Below, in pieces: positions 1 through 9,242 of a DNA stretch of 64,000 bases. The notes under the pieces were generated by a model. That model was not told the DNA's origin. It worked only from the letters and a program-made list of their open reading frames with translations, and did no database searches. Position numbers and translations under genes: made by a program. The first letter of the stretch is position 1, and every line of letters starts with the position of its first letter. This DNA is from Streptomyces mayonensis (lineage in GTDB: Bacteria; Actinomycetota; Actinomycetes; Streptomycetales; Streptomycetaceae), in NCBI RefSeq assembly GCF_018982965.1, contig NZ_JACBYP010000003.1, forward strand, positions 1 through 64,000, in the 5' to 3' direction.

Positions 1-1
1 G

Positions 2-1222
2 CCCACCCCCCGCAAGACCTACAGCGACCTCTTCAGAACCCCCGAGTTCAGCGCTCTCTTCCTCTCCTCCTCGGCCAACATCGCCGCCCAGACGGTGAGC
101 GGACTGGCCCTCGGCACACTCGTGTTCCGGGCCACGAACTCGCCGCTGCTGTCCGCGCTGAGCATGTTCGGCCCGGCCCTCGCCCAGGTGCTGGGCGCCA
201 CGTTCTTCCTCTCCGGTGCCGACCGGCTGCCGCCGCGCGCGACGCTGGCCGGTCTCTCACTGGCCTTCGCCGCCGCCACCGCGGCCCTCGCGCTGCCCGG
301 CCTGCCGGTCTGGGCGATGCTCGCCATCGTCCTCGCCGAGGGCCTGATCGCCTCCCTCGGCGGCGGCGTCCGCTGGGGCCTGCTGACCGAGATCCTCTCC
401 AAGGACGGCTACCTGTCGGGGCGTTCGCTCTTCAACATGATGACCGGCATCATGCAGATCGCCGGATACGCGGCCGGCGGCGTCCTGGTGGCCCTGCTGT
501 CGCCGCGCCTGTGCCTGCTGCTCGCGGCCGCGCTGTACGGCACGTCCGCCGCCCTCGCCCTGCGCCTGACCCGCCGCCCGCCGCGCGCCTCCGGCCGCCC
601 CTCCGTGCGGGCCACCTGGCGCGCCAACGCCCGGCTGTGGTCCGCCCCTCCGCGCCGCCACGTCTACCTGGCCCTGTGGATCCCCAACGGCCTCGTCGTC
701 GGCTGCGAGTCCCTGTACGTCTCCTACGAGCCGCACGCCGCGGGCACGCTCTTCGCCTGCGCGGCGCTGGGCATGCTGGCCGGCGACGTGACGATCGGCC
801 GCCTCCTGCCGGCCCGGCTGCGTCCGCGGCTCGGCATCCCGCTCCTGGTGCTGCTGGCCGCGCCGTACCTCGTCCTCTTCCTGCACCCGCCGCTGCCGCT
901 GACGGCCGTACTGGTCGCACTGGCCTCGGTCGGCTTCGGCGCGAGCCTGGTGCAGCAGGAGCGCCTGGTCGCGCTGACCCCCGACGACCTCTCCGGCCAC
1001 GCGCTCGGCCTGCACTCCGCAGGGATGCTCACCATGCAGGGCCTCGCCGCGACACTGGCCGGCACGGTCGCCCAGCTCACCTCACCGGCGACGGCGATGA
1101 CCGCGATGGCCCTCGCCTCGCTCACGGTGACCCTCACCCTGACGGCGATCAGCCGCCGGGGCGCGGCCGACGGGGGACTGTGGCCGACCCGGGCGGTCCC
1201 CGCGGCACGGGCGACCACGTGA
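2..1222 (+). CDS. MFS transporter, 5' end outside window
   Basis: This is a hydrophobic major-facilitator-type permease of about 400 residues that probably exports a small molecule across the cytoplasmic membrane. The open frame runs in from the window edge. The first residues read (KTYSDLFRTPEFSALFLSS) match the usual N-terminus of actinobacterial MFS drug exporters, so only a few codons are missing and the in-frame GTG at 95 is not the true start. About 10-12 membrane segments alternate with short loops; a basic loop (RLTRRPPR) near the middle separates the two halves. The substrate cannot be told from sequence. The gene ends just before a strong palindrome. Confidence 0.85.
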   Translation, partial: PTPRKTYSDLFRTPEFSALFLSSSANIAAQTVSGLALGTLVFRATNSPLLSALSMFGPALAQVLGATFFLSGADRLPPRATLAGLSLAFAAATAALALPGLPVWAMLAIVLAEGLIASLGGGVRWGLLTEILSKDGYLSGRSLFNMMTGIMQIAGYAAGGVLVALLSPRLCLLLAAALYGTSAALALRLTRRPPRASGRPSVRATWRANARLWSAPPRRHVYLALWIPNGLVVGCESLYVSYEPHAAGTLFACAALGMLAGDVTIGRLLPARLRPRLGIPLLVLLAAPYLVLFLHPPLPLTAVLVALASVGFGASLVQQERLVALTPDDLSGHALGLHSAGMLTMQGLAATLAGTVAQLTSPATAMTAMALASLTVTLTLTAISRRGAADGGLWPTRAVPAARATT

Positions 1223-1234
1223 CGCGCGCCGCCC

Positions 1235-1260
1235 GCCGGTGCACGCCGGCGTGCACCGGC
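1235..1260. terminator. 26-bp perfect palindrome after MFS gene
   Basis: The two 13-base arms (GCCGGTGCACGCC and its complement) meet without a loop, 13 bp after the MFS stop codon. It is probably a factor-independent or attenuating terminator without a U-tract, as is common in Streptomyces. A dyad-binding protein site is the alternative. Confidence 0.6.
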
Positions 1261-1605
1261 CCTCCGCACGGGCCGCGAGGGGGCCGCCTGGTGGGGGCAG
1301 CACCCCGGCACGGCCCACCTGCACCGGGGCCCGCGACCTGGCCGGGGCGCGCGGCCCGGACCGGCGCCCGCGACCGTCGTTCGCGACGGGGCCTTGCGGC
1401 CGGACCTTGCGACGGGGCCTTGCGATCAGGGCTCCCGACCGGGGATCCCGACCGGGGCTCTGGACCGGGCCTCTCGATTGGATTAAGGCCTGCCGGGAAG
1501 CTCCTCGCCGGTCATCTGCTTGCCTAGGCTGACCGTCTGGGGAGGGGCGCCGCCCGGCGACAGGGGGAGGGCGGCTCTCGAGCGCCGTGACACCGGAGTG
1601 GATCC
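1261..1605. other. Intergenic region, no gene seen
   Basis: No convincing coding frame is present. From about 1385 to 1475 it contains imperfect repeats of gggg-cctt-gcg and gaccggg type. The promoter of the downstream phosphatase gene should lie here, with a less GC-rich patch near 1480-1500. Confidence 0.5.
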
Positions 1606-2700
1606 ATGACCGTGAAGAAGTCGCCGTCCGCTTCCGCGGCACTGTCCTGGATGCCCGTGGCGGCCATGACCGTGGTCGTCGTCGGCGACGTCACGGCGGG
1701 ACCGGGCGTGGGACTGCTGCCGCTGGTGTCGCTGGGACCCGCCTTCGCCGGCCTGGTCGGCGGCTGGCGGCGTACGGCGGTGATCGGCGTGGTCGCCCTG
1801 CTCCTCTGCGTCTCCCTCGGCATGTACAACGGACTCTTCGACCGGCCCCGCGGCTACACCGCCATGGTGTCGGTGGCCGGAGTGACCGGCGCCGGCATCG
1901 CGGCGGCCGTGATGCGCTCCCGCCGGGAGGCCGAACTGGCCAGCGTGCGCTCCATCGCCGAGGCGGCCCAGCGGGTCCTGCTGCGCCCGGTGCCGCTCAC
2001 CGCGGGCCCGCTGCAGGCCGCCGTCTCGTACACCTCGGCCCTCGCCGAGGCCCGGATCGGCGGGGACCTCTACGAGGTCGTGGCCTCGCCGCACGGCGTC
2101 CGCGTGATCGTGGGCGACGTCCAGGGCAAGGGCCTGGCGGCGGTGGAGACGGCGGCGCGGGTGCTCGGCGCGTTCCGTGAGGCGGCGTACGACGAGAAGG
2201 ACCTGACCGGTCTCGGCGAACGGCTGGAACGCAGCGTCGCCCGCGAACTGGAGGACGAGAAGTTCGTCACCGCGATCCTCGCCGAGATCGGCGACGACCA
2301 CCGGGTCGTCCTCCTCAACTACGGCCACCCGGCGCCGATGCTCGTCCACCGCGACGGCACCGCCGACTTCCCCGAACCGCCCGCGTACGCCCTCCCCCTG
2401 GGCCTGGCCGCACACGGAGGCCCGGCCCCCGACCCGTACCAGGTGCCCTTCGCCCCCGGCGACCAACTGCTCCTGTACACCGACGGCGTCACCGAGTCCC
2501 GCGACGAACAGGGCGCCTTCTACCCGCTCGCCGCACGCCCCCACCTCCTGAAGGATCCGGACGTCCACCGCGCCCTGGAGGCCCTGCGCGAGGACCTGGT
2601 CCGTCACGCGGCAGGCCCCCACCACGACGACGCGGCGATGCTGCTGCTGCGCTACCAGGGCCACCACGACGACCCGGGCGCGCCCGGCCTCGCGACGTGA
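1606..2700 (+). CDS. Membrane-anchored PP2C/SpoIIE-type serine phosphatase
   Basis: A 364-aa protein with about three hydrophobic segments in residues 15-105 and a cytoplasmic PP2C-family SpoIIE domain from about 140 to 355. Metal-binding landmarks are visible: ARIGGDLYE (first Asp), VIVGDVQGKG, LLLYTDGVTESRD and HHDDAAMLLLR. Enzymes of this class dephosphorylate anti-anti-sigma factors (STAS proteins) and so release alternative sigma factors. The ATG follows a purine-rich stretch. No anti-sigma or STAS gene is adjacent, so the partner is not identified. The family assignment is firm; the target is unknown. Confidence 0.9.
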   Translation: MTVKKSPSASAALSWMPVAAMTVVVVGDVTAGPGVGLLPLVSLGPAFAGLVGGWRRTAVIGVVALLLCVSLGMYNGLFDRPRGYTAMVSVAGVTGAGIAAAVMRSRREAELASVRSIAEAAQRVLLRPVPLTAGPLQAAVSYTSALAEARIGGDLYEVVASPHGVRVIVGDVQGKGLAAVETAARVLGAFREAAYDEKDLTGLGERLERSVARELEDEKFVTAILAEIGDDHRVVLLNYGHPAPMLVHRDGTADFPEPPAYALPLGLAAHGGPAPDPYQVPFAPGDQLLLYTDGVTESRDEQGAFYPLAARPHLLKDPDVHRALEALREDLVRHAAGPHHDDAAMLLLRYQGHHDDPGAPGLAT

Positions 2701-2923
2701 GCACGCGCAGTCGGCCGGCTCGCCGATTCCCGGGCGGCACCCGGCCCGCCACGGGACGCGCCCGGCCCGGCCGATACGCGGCCGATACACGCCCGAGCGG
2801 TGCCGGATGCCCGCCGGCGTCGTACGGAAGGCAGAATGCGGGACGGGACGAGAAGGAAGCCCGCCGCACGACGAACGGTCCCGCGGCGGGCGGCACGGAG
2901 ACACGGAGAGGAGGGCCGGCCCA

Positions 2924-3700
2924 GTGACTGACGGGGTGGACGGCCCCGCGCCCGTGACGATCCTGCTGGTCGAGGACGACGAGGTCATCCGCAGGTCCGT
3001 CACCATGGCGCTGGAGCGCTACGGCTACCGCGTCATGTCCGCAGGAGACGGGCTGACCGGACTGGAGCTGTTCCGCGAAGGCCGCCACGACCTGCTGCTC
3101 CTGGACGTGATGCTGCCCGGCCTCGACGGCATCGGGCTGTGCCGCCGGATCAGGGAGACCAGCATGGACCCCGTACTGATGATGTCCGCGCGCGGTGACG
3201 CCCTGGACGTGGTCTCCGGCCTGGAGGCCGGCGCCGACGACTACGTGGTCAAGCCCGTCGACACCTCGGTGCTGGTGGCCCGCATCCGCTCACTGCTGCG
3301 CCGGGCGGTCTACGCCCCCGCCCCTGCTCCTGCCCCCACCTCCGCCTCCGCCTCCGCCTCCGCCCAGCGTCCCGCGGACCGGGCACGGCCGGAACACTCC
3401 CGCCGCGACGACCGCGCCCTGCTCGTCTTCGGTGACCTGACCGTCGACACCGCGGGCCTCGAGGTGTCGCTGGCCGGCCGGCCCGTCGCGCTGGCCCCGA
3501 CCGAGCTGCGGCTGCTGCTGGAGTTCGCCGCGAACCCCGGCACCGTACTCGACCGCCAGACCCTGCTGCGCAACGTGTGGGACTACGGCTGGGACGGCGA
3601 CAGCCGCGTGGTCGACCTGTGCGTACAGCGGCTGCGGAAGAAGATCGGGGCCGACCGCGTCGAGACGGTCCGCGGGTTCGGCTACAAGCTGCGACGCTGA
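2924..3700 (+). CDS. OmpR/PhoB-family response regulator
   Basis: A 258-aa two-component regulator. The receiver domain (residues 12-120) has the acidic pocket E17-D18-D19, phospho-acceptor D61 and switch K110. An unusual Pro/Ala/Ser linker (about 118-140, Ala-Pro then Ser-Ala repeats) joins it to the C-terminal winged-helix DNA-binding domain (about 155-258, ending VRGFGYKLRR). The GTG at 2924 is chosen because GGAGAGGAGGG sits just upstream; the frame stays open further 5' but without family similarity. The stop is followed after 1 nt by the kinase gene, so the two are surely co-transcribed. It resembles CseB/AfsQ1-type regulators, but the regulon is unknown. Confidence 0.92.
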   Translation: MTDGVDGPAPVTILLVEDDEVIRRSVTMALERYGYRVMSAGDGLTGLELFREGRHDLLLLDVMLPGLDGIGLCRRIRETSMDPVLMMSARGDALDVVSGLEAGADDYVVKPVDTSVLVARIRSLLRRAVYAPAPAPAPTSASASASAQRPADRARPEHSRRDDRALLVFGDLTVDTAGLEVSLAGRPVALAPTELRLLLEFAANPGTVLDRQTLLRNVWDYGWDGDSRVVDLCVQRLRKKIGADRVETVRGFGYKLRR

Positions 3701-3701
3701 C

Positions 3702-4955
3702 GTGACTGCCGTGCGCGACCTGCTCAACTGGCGTTCCCTGCGCTGGAAGACCTGCCTGCTCGTCACCGTGTGCTGCTGCGCCGTCGCGCTGACCGTCGGA
3801 AGCCTGGTGCACTCCAGCACCCGGACCCGCTCGATGAACGACGGCGCCGCCAAGGCCGTCGCAGCACTGTCCCGGGACCTGGAGGAGTACGAGCGCGAGG
3901 GCTTGGAGCCCTCCGGCCTCAAGCTGTCGCCCGACACCATCCCCGACGAGTTGCTGCACCGGCTCCACGACCGGCAGGACCCCGCCCGCGGCGACGTCAC
4001 CTGGTACGAGGAGCCGGGCCCCGGGGACCACCCCTCGATGTGGGCGGCGCGCATGCACCGCGGCGCGCCCGTCGCCGTGGAGACCGACATGACGGCCGAC
4101 CTGCTCACGCGCCGCGCCCTGGACCGGCACATGTGGAAGTACTCCCTGCTCACCCTGGCCGTCGTCGTCCCCCTGTCGGCGCTGGCCGCGGAACTGCCGC
4201 ACCGCAGGCTGCGACGGGTGGCGCGCACCGCCCGCCGGATCGGGTCCGGCGACCTGACCGCCAGGACCGGACCCGGCCGCGGCAACGACGAGATCACCGC
4301 CATCTCGGCCACGGTCGACTCGATGGCCGACGGCCTGCACCAGCGGCTGCTGACCGAGCAGCGCTTCACCGCCGACGTCGCCCACGAACTGCGCACCCCG
4401 CTGATGGGCCTGGTCACCGCGAGCGACCTGCTGCCCGAGTCGGAGGCCACCGACCTGGTCCAGGACCGGGTGCGGGTCCTGCGGACCCTGGTGGAGGACC
4501 TGCTGGAGATCTCCCGGCTCGACGCGGGCGCCGAACGGGCCGAGATGCGGCGGGTGCCGCTGGCCGAGGCGGTCCCCGACACACTGGACCGCGCCGGGCT
4601 GCGGACGCGGTTCACCGCGACGGACGCCGGGTGCGCCGAGACCGACCCGCGCCGTCTCGACCGGATCGTCACCAACCTCGTCACCAACGCCCACCGGCAC
4701 GGCCGCGCCCCCGTCGAGGTCACCGTCGCCGGGACCACGGTGACCGTGCGGGACCACGGCCCCGGTTTCCCGCCCGACCTGCTCACCGACGGACCCCGGC
4801 GCTTCCGCACCGGCACACCGGAACGCGGCCGGGGACACGGCCTCGGACTCACCATCGCCCGCGGCCAGGCAGCGGTCGTCGGAGCCACCCTCTCCTTCGC
4901 CAACGCCTCGGACGGCGGTGCGGTGGCGACCCTCCGGCTCCCGGCCGCCGGGTAA
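3702..4955 (+). CDS. Sensor histidine kinase, partner of the upstream regulator
   Basis: A 417-aa membrane histidine kinase. Membrane segments are at about 17-36 and 147-164, with an extracellular sensor loop of about 110 residues between them. A HAMP-like linker (168-222), a HisKA domain with phospho-acceptor H228 in DVAHELRTPL, and an HATPase_c domain follow (N box NLVTNAHRHG, G boxes DHGPGFPP and GHGLGLTIA). The GTG start lies 1 nt after the regulator's stop. The CCC cluster in the first membrane helix (residues 24-26) is unusual. It should phosphorylate D61 of the upstream regulator. The signal is unknown, although the following carboxypeptidase gene hints at the cell envelope. Confidence 0.92.
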   Translation: MTAVRDLLNWRSLRWKTCLLVTVCCCAVALTVGSLVHSSTRTRSMNDGAAKAVAALSRDLEEYEREGLEPSGLKLSPDTIPDELLHRLHDRQDPARGDVTWYEEPGPGDHPSMWAARMHRGAPVAVETDMTADLLTRRALDRHMWKYSLLTLAVVVPLSALAAELPHRRLRRVARTARRIGSGDLTARTGPGRGNDEITAISATVDSMADGLHQRLLTEQRFTADVAHELRTPLMGLVTASDLLPESEATDLVQDRVRVLRTLVEDLLEISRLDAGAERAEMRRVPLAEAVPDTLDRAGLRTRFTATDAGCAETDPRRLDRIVTNLVTNAHRHGRAPVEVTVAGTTVTVRDHGPGFPPDLLTDGPRRFRTGTPERGRGHGLGLTIARGQAAVVGATLSFANASDGGAVATLRLPAAG

Positions 4956-4983
4956 CAGCGCCAGGGCCTTCCGGCGCTGTTAC
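4952..4983 (+). terminator. Hairpin terminator overlapping kinase stop codon
   Basis: A perfect 11-bp stem, GTAACAGCGCC with GGCGCTGTTAC, and a 10-nt loop. The left arm includes the TAA stop of the kinase gene. It probably ends or attenuates the two-component operon before the carboxypeptidase gene. Confidence 0.7.
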
Positions 4984-5118
4984 GCAACGGATGACCGGTC
5001 GAGCGGGAGCCAACACACGGCCACGGCCGTGCGGAGATCCACCCCGCCGAGAGTGGCCACGGTGCACGAACGCCGCGCACCGCGCCCCCTGAGGCGGCTC
5101 CCACTGGAGGTGGCTCCC

Positions 5119-6180
5119 ATGCTTCCGACGCCCGGCCTCGGCGACCACGACGGCCCCCGCACCCCGCCCCCGCGCCGGTCCAGGCGCCGTGGGACGCTCC
5201 TCGCCGCCGGCGCGACCGCCCTGGCCGCGCTGGTGGCCGTCTGGAGCGTGCTCCGCACCGACGGCACCCGGGCCGCCGCGGTGCCCTGGCCGGACGAGGG
5301 CCAGGCGGCGGTGCTGATCGAAGGGCTCGGTGAGCGCGGCGACCTGGGCGCCCACGGCCCGGAACGGCCGGTGCCGATCGCCAGCGTCACCAAGGTGATG
5401 ACGGCGTACGTGATCCTGCGCGACCACCCCCTGCACGGCACCGAGTCCGGCCCCCTCGTCCCCGTCGACCAGCAGGCGGTGAGCGAGTCCTTCTCCGGCG
5501 ACGAATCCACCGTCGAGGTGAGGCCGGGACAGCGGCTGAGCCAACGGCGGTTGCTGGAACTGATGCTCATCCCCTCCGGCAACAACATCGCCCGGCTGCT
5601 CGCCCGCTGGGACGCGGGGTCGCAGAAGGCGTTCGTCGCCCGGATGAACAGCGCCGCAGCCGACCTGGGCATGCACCGGACCACCTACACGGGGGCCAGC
5701 GGCATCGAGCCCACCACCACGAGCACGGCCGTCGACCAGCTGAAACTGGCCCGGCAGGTCATGCGGGACAAGGTCTTCAGGTCCATCGTCGCCCAACCCC
5801 GCACCACCGCCCCCGGCGCCTCCGGCACCGTCCCCAACACCAACGACCTGCTGGACACACCGGGCGTCATCGGCATCAAGACCGGCTCCAGCACCCCGGC
5901 CGGCGGCGCCCTGATGTGGGCGGTCAACGTACGGGACCGCAGCGGGCAGCAGCGCCTGGCCCTCGGCGTGGTCCTGCACCAACACGCCCGCACCACCCCG
6001 CGGGAGGGCCTGCAAGCCGCCCACGACACCAGCCGCGCCCTGGTGGAGGAGGCCCGCACCCGCGCGGCCGAGACGGCCCCCACGGCTTCGGTGACTTCCG
6101 GAACCTCCGGAACCTCCGGAACCTCCGGAAGGTCCGTAACTTCCGGGGCGACGTACGGTGCACCCTCCGAAGGCACGTGA
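5119..6180 (+). CDS. D-alanyl-D-alanine carboxypeptidase (S11 family)
   Basis: A 353-aa penicillin-binding protein that removes the terminal D-Ala of peptidoglycan stem peptides outside the membrane. After a Pro/Arg-rich cytoplasmic leader there is one membrane anchor (about 26-46). All three active-site motifs are present: S89-V-T-K92, S153-G-N155 and K254-T-G256. ATG 5119 is chosen because TGGAGG lies 8 nt upstream. The C-terminal tail ends in Gly-Thr-Ser repeats made by a 9-nt tandem repeat and lacks the usual PBP5-like C-terminal domain. Location after an envelope-type two-component pair suggests, but does not prove, control by it. Confidence 0.93.
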   Translation: MLPTPGLGDHDGPRTPPPRRSRRRGTLLAAGATALAALVAVWSVLRTDGTRAAAVPWPDEGQAAVLIEGLGERGDLGAHGPERPVPIASVTKVMTAYVILRDHPLHGTESGPLVPVDQQAVSESFSGDESTVEVRPGQRLSQRRLLELMLIPSGNNIARLLARWDAGSQKAFVARMNSAAADLGMHRTTYTGASGIEPTTTSTAVDQLKLARQVMRDKVFRSIVAQPRTTAPGASGTVPNTNDLLDTPGVIGIKTGSSTPAGGALMWAVNVRDRSGQQRLALGVVLHQHARTTPREGLQAAHDTSRALVEEARTRAAETAPTASVTSGTSGTSGTSGRSVTSGATYGAPSEGT

Positions 6181-6226
6181 GAAGGCCAGGGGAAGGCCAG
6201 GGGAAGGCCAGGGGAAGGCCTGGGCC
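6179..6226. repeat. 11-bp tandem repeat
   Basis: Four head-to-tail copies of about gaaggccaggg, the last diverged, start at the carboxypeptidase stop codon. They directly follow the 9-nt repeat that encodes the Gly-Thr-Ser tail (about 6095-6132). Confidence 0.8.
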
Positions 6227-6333
6227 CCGGGACGGGGCCTTGATGCGGCCCGGTGGGTCATACCCAGGTCTGACCCCGCGCTTCAGCTCCTGGTCCGACG
6301 CCCCGCAGAGGCGGCGAAGGCATCGTCTTCGGT

Positions 6334-7122
6334 ATGACGAACCCGGAGACATCCATGGCCGTCCCGGCCACGACGATCGGCGTCCGACTGCGTGGCGCGT
6401 TTCCTGTGGAACGGTGGGAGGCCACCGGCTTTCCCGGACGTTGGCTGGGCGGGTGCGCCATGGTGCTCGGCCCCCTCCTGATGCTGACCGGCGCGTTGCT
6501 GCGGGCCCGCTTCCACTTCTTCTTTCCCGACCAACTCGCCGCGTACGAGCGGCACCCCGCCCTGATGGCCACCGCATACGGCCTCTTCGCCGCGGGCAGC
6601 CTGCTGCTCTGGCCCGCCGTGGCCGTGGTGGCCGCACGGATCGGGGCCCGCAGTGCCGGTTGGGGACTGTGGGGCGGGGTGCTGGTCATGTTCGGACTGT
6701 TCGCCCGCGCCTTCCACGCCGGGGTGGACCATCTGGCCTTCCAGCTCGTGCGTTCCGAGGGAGCCGGGCCCGCCACCGAAGCGGTCGCCGCCGGCTACGG
6801 CGCCTTCCACGTCTCCGCCACGCTGAACCCCGCCGTCCTCGCCGGGTGGATCGTCCTTGCCCTCGGCGCCTGGCGCACCGGGGTGCTCGGCCTGGTCCGC
6901 GCCACCGCACTCGGCCTCACAGCGGCGCTGCCCATCGGCGTTCTCAAGGGGACCACCCCTCAGTCGCTGGTGGCCCTGGCAGGACTGTGCGCCGCACTGG
7001 TGCCGCTGGGCCTGGTGCTCCTGCGCGAAGGACCCCGTCCCAGCCGGGCGGCGGTGCTGCGCTGGGTGCCGCTGACCCTGGTCACGCTCGTACTGATGGT
7101 GCTGCTCGGGCAGGCCGGTTGA
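6334..7122 (+). CDS. Integral membrane protein of unknown function
   Basis: A 262-aa protein with about seven hydrophobic segments (starting near residues 38, 73, 105, 148, 180, 205 and 240) after a 30-residue polar leader. A central His-rich stretch (FARAFHAGVDHLAF) could bind a ligand or metal. It ends TGA directly followed by the GTG of a sensor kinase, so it is translationally coupled to the NarL-type pair. It may be an accessory sensor or the protein whose level the pair monitors, which is inference from position only. I do not recognise the family by name. Confidence 0.8.
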   Translation: MTNPETSMAVPATTIGVRLRGAFPVERWEATGFPGRWLGGCAMVLGPLLMLTGALLRARFHFFFPDQLAAYERHPALMATAYGLFAAGSLLLWPAVAVVAARIGARSAGWGLWGGVLVMFGLFARAFHAGVDHLAFQLVRSEGAGPATEAVAAGYGAFHVSATLNPAVLAGWIVLALGAWRTGVLGLVRATALGLTAALPIGVLKGTTPQSLVALAGLCAALVPLGLVLLREGPRPSRAAVLRWVPLTLVTLVLMVLLGQAG

Positions 7123-8313
7123 GTGCACACGTCCACGTACGGTCGGACCGTGAAGTCCAAGCGGCAGCGCCCTCTCTACGCCCTCGACCTCTGCGCGGCC
7201 CTGGCCCTGACCGCCGTATACCTGGGCTTCGCCCGGCTGACCGCCGCCGACGACGGCCAGCCCGCCTACACGGGACCGTTCTGGCTCGGCTGTCTGATCG
7301 CCGCGGCCGTCGGCCTGCCGATCGCGGTACGCCGCCGTTGGCCGGTCGCGGTCCTGGTGACCGTGCTGGCCGCGCTGACCACGGCGTCGCTGCTCGACAT
7401 CCCCCGCGAACCGTTCGCCGCCGCCGGGCTCGCCGCCTACCTCGTCGCACTGGCCGAACCGACCCGCCGGTCCGTGCCCGCACTCGCGACGACGCTGCCG
7501 GTGGCGTGCGGCGGTGTGTATCTCGGGGAGGCGGTGATCACTCCCGCCGAAGACGTGCGGGGTGCCGTCGGAGTGACCGGTCTCGTCCTCCTGGTGATCG
7601 GCGGGGCCTGGGGCGCGGGGTTCACCGTGCGCGGCCGCCGGGCCGGGGCCGTCCGGGAAGAGCGGCGCCGGTCGGAGCAGGCACTGGCCGAGGAACGCCT
7701 GCGGATCGCCCGGGAGTTGCACGACATCGTCTCGCACAACCTCAGCCTGATCGCTGTCAGGGCGGGTGTCGCCGGGCACGTGGCGGAGGCCGACCCGCAG
7801 GAGGCGCGGGCCGCCCTCAAGGTCATCGAGGAGACAAGCCGTTCCGCGCTGGCCGAGATGCGGCGCACACTCGGCGTACTGCGCACCGAGGGCGCACCCC
7901 TGGGGCCCGCACCGGGCCTCGGCCGCCTCGACTCGCTCGCGGACGAGGCGAACCGGGCAGGAGTGGACGTCGACCTGACGGTGCGCGTCGCGAAGACTCT
8001 GGCCGAGGGAACACAACTGACCGTCTACCGGATCGTCCAGGAGTCCCTCACCAACGCCGTCCGGCACGCCGCCCCGACCCGCTGCCGGGTCACCGTAGAG
8101 GCGGATGAACGAGAGATCCGCATCCACATCACGGACGAGGGACCCCCGTCCGCATCCGGGCGCCCCCTCCGCGAACTGCCGGGCGGACACGGACTCCTGG
8201 GCATCCGTGAACGCGTGATGATGTACGGCGGCAGCTTCGAGGCGGGCCCCCGGCCGGAGGGCGGCTTCGCGGTGTCCGTCCGCCTCCCCACCGAAGGGAA
8301 CCAGCGACCATGA
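7123..8313 (+). CDS. NarL-type sensor histidine kinase
   Basis: A 396-aa kinase with about five membrane helices in residues 18-168 and no sizeable extracellular domain, a coiled segment with Arg/Glu, a HisKA_3 dimerisation domain with H200 (ARELHDIVSHNLSLI) and an HATPase_c domain (about 295-390, HGLLGIRERV). The GTG at 7123 abuts the preceding stop. A second in-frame GTG at 7150 would remove nine residues and cannot be excluded. The last four bases overlap the response-regulator start (ATGA), so the two form one transcription unit. Such intramembrane-sensing kinases often respond to membrane stress. Confidence 0.92.
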   Translation: MHTSTYGRTVKSKRQRPLYALDLCAALALTAVYLGFARLTAADDGQPAYTGPFWLGCLIAAAVGLPIAVRRRWPVAVLVTVLAALTTASLLDIPREPFAAAGLAAYLVALAEPTRRSVPALATTLPVACGGVYLGEAVITPAEDVRGAVGVTGLVLLVIGGAWGAGFTVRGRRAGAVREERRRSEQALAEERLRIARELHDIVSHNLSLIAVRAGVAGHVAEADPQEARAALKVIEETSRSALAEMRRTLGVLRTEGAPLGPAPGLGRLDSLADEANRAGVDVDLTVRVAKTLAEGTQLTVYRIVQESLTNAVRHAAPTRCRVTVEADEREIRIHITDEGPPSASGRPLRELPGGHGLLGIRERVMMYGGSFEAGPRPEGGFAVSVRLPTEGNQRP

Positions 8314-8996
8314 CCGACGTGACCCCGGTCCGGGTACTGATCGCCGACGACCAGGCGATGGTGCGCGGCAGCTTCCGGGTCCTCGTCGACCACACGCCCG
8401 GCATGACAGCCGTGGGCGAGGCCGCGAACGGAGCGGAGGCCGTCGCACTCGCCCGCCGCGAACGGCCGGACGTGGTGCTCATGGACATCCGCATGCCGGA
8501 CCTCGACGGCATCGAGGCGACCCGGCTGATCTGCTCGGACCCGGTGCTGTCCGGCGTCCGGGTCCTCATCCTCACCACCTTCGACCTGGACGAGTACGTC
8601 TACGGCGCCCTGCGCGCCGGCGCCGCGGGCTTTCTGCTCAAGGACACGCCGCCCGCCGAGGTCCTCACCGCCGTCGGCGTCGTGGCCGCGGGCGAGGCAC
8701 TGCTCGCTCCCTCGGTGACCCGCCGCCTGATCGAGGAGTTCGCCCGCCGCCCGGAGCCCGCGCGCCCACCCAGCCGCACGCTGGACGGAGTGACCGACCG
8801 GGAGCTGGAGGTGCTCGGCCTGATCGCGCGGGGGCTGTCCAACACGGAGATCACAGCACACCTCCATCTGAGCCCGGCCACGGTCAAGACCCACATCGGA
8901 CGCCTGCTCACCAAGCTCCGTGCCCGCGACCGCGCCCAGCTCGTGATCGTCGCCTACGAGACCGGCCTCGCGGGCAACCGCCGACGAGAAGCGTGA
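8310..8996 (+). CDS. NarL/LuxR-family response regulator
   Basis: A 228-aa regulator. The receiver domain has acidic residues D13-D14, phospho-acceptor D59 (VVLMDIRMPDLDG) and K111. The C-terminal LuxR helix-turn-helix is about 155-218 (TDRELEVLGLIARGLSNTEI, then HLSPATVKTHIGRLL). It overlaps the kinase gene by 4 nt and is its evident partner. The downstream gene is convergent, so the operon ends here. Confidence 0.94.
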   Translation: MTDVTPVRVLIADDQAMVRGSFRVLVDHTPGMTAVGEAANGAEAVALARRERPDVVLMDIRMPDLDGIEATRLICSDPVLSGVRVLILTTFDLDEYVYGALRAGAAGFLLKDTPPAEVLTAVGVVAAGEALLAPSVTRRLIEEFARRPEPARPPSRTLDGVTDRELEVLGLIARGLSNTEITAHLHLSPATVKTHIGRLLTKLRARDRAQLVIVAYETGLAGNRRREA

Positions 8997-9242
8997 CGCC
9001 GCGACGACCCTCACCAGAGACCCGCCCGCATGGGGAGTTCGGTCCGTGCCCGCTCCCGTGGCCGTCGTCGGCCGGTCCGGCGGTCGCCCGGGAAGGCAGC
9101 ACGAGACCGTCGGACTTCAGGGTCCGGCTGCACTCGGAGGAGAGGGCTGGGCGCCGTCGGCCGTACCCGGACTTCAGGAGCTCGTAACGGGATTTACGGA
9201 TCTTGCTGAACGGACGCGGTCGGATGCGGCCGGGGTGCAGGT

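Noticed and set aside
3249..8448. Long antisense open frames over the regulator, kinase and membrane-protein genes
   Set aside because: They lack start signals and family features. GC-rich third positions make long antisense frames by chance; the sense frames carry clear catalytic motifs.
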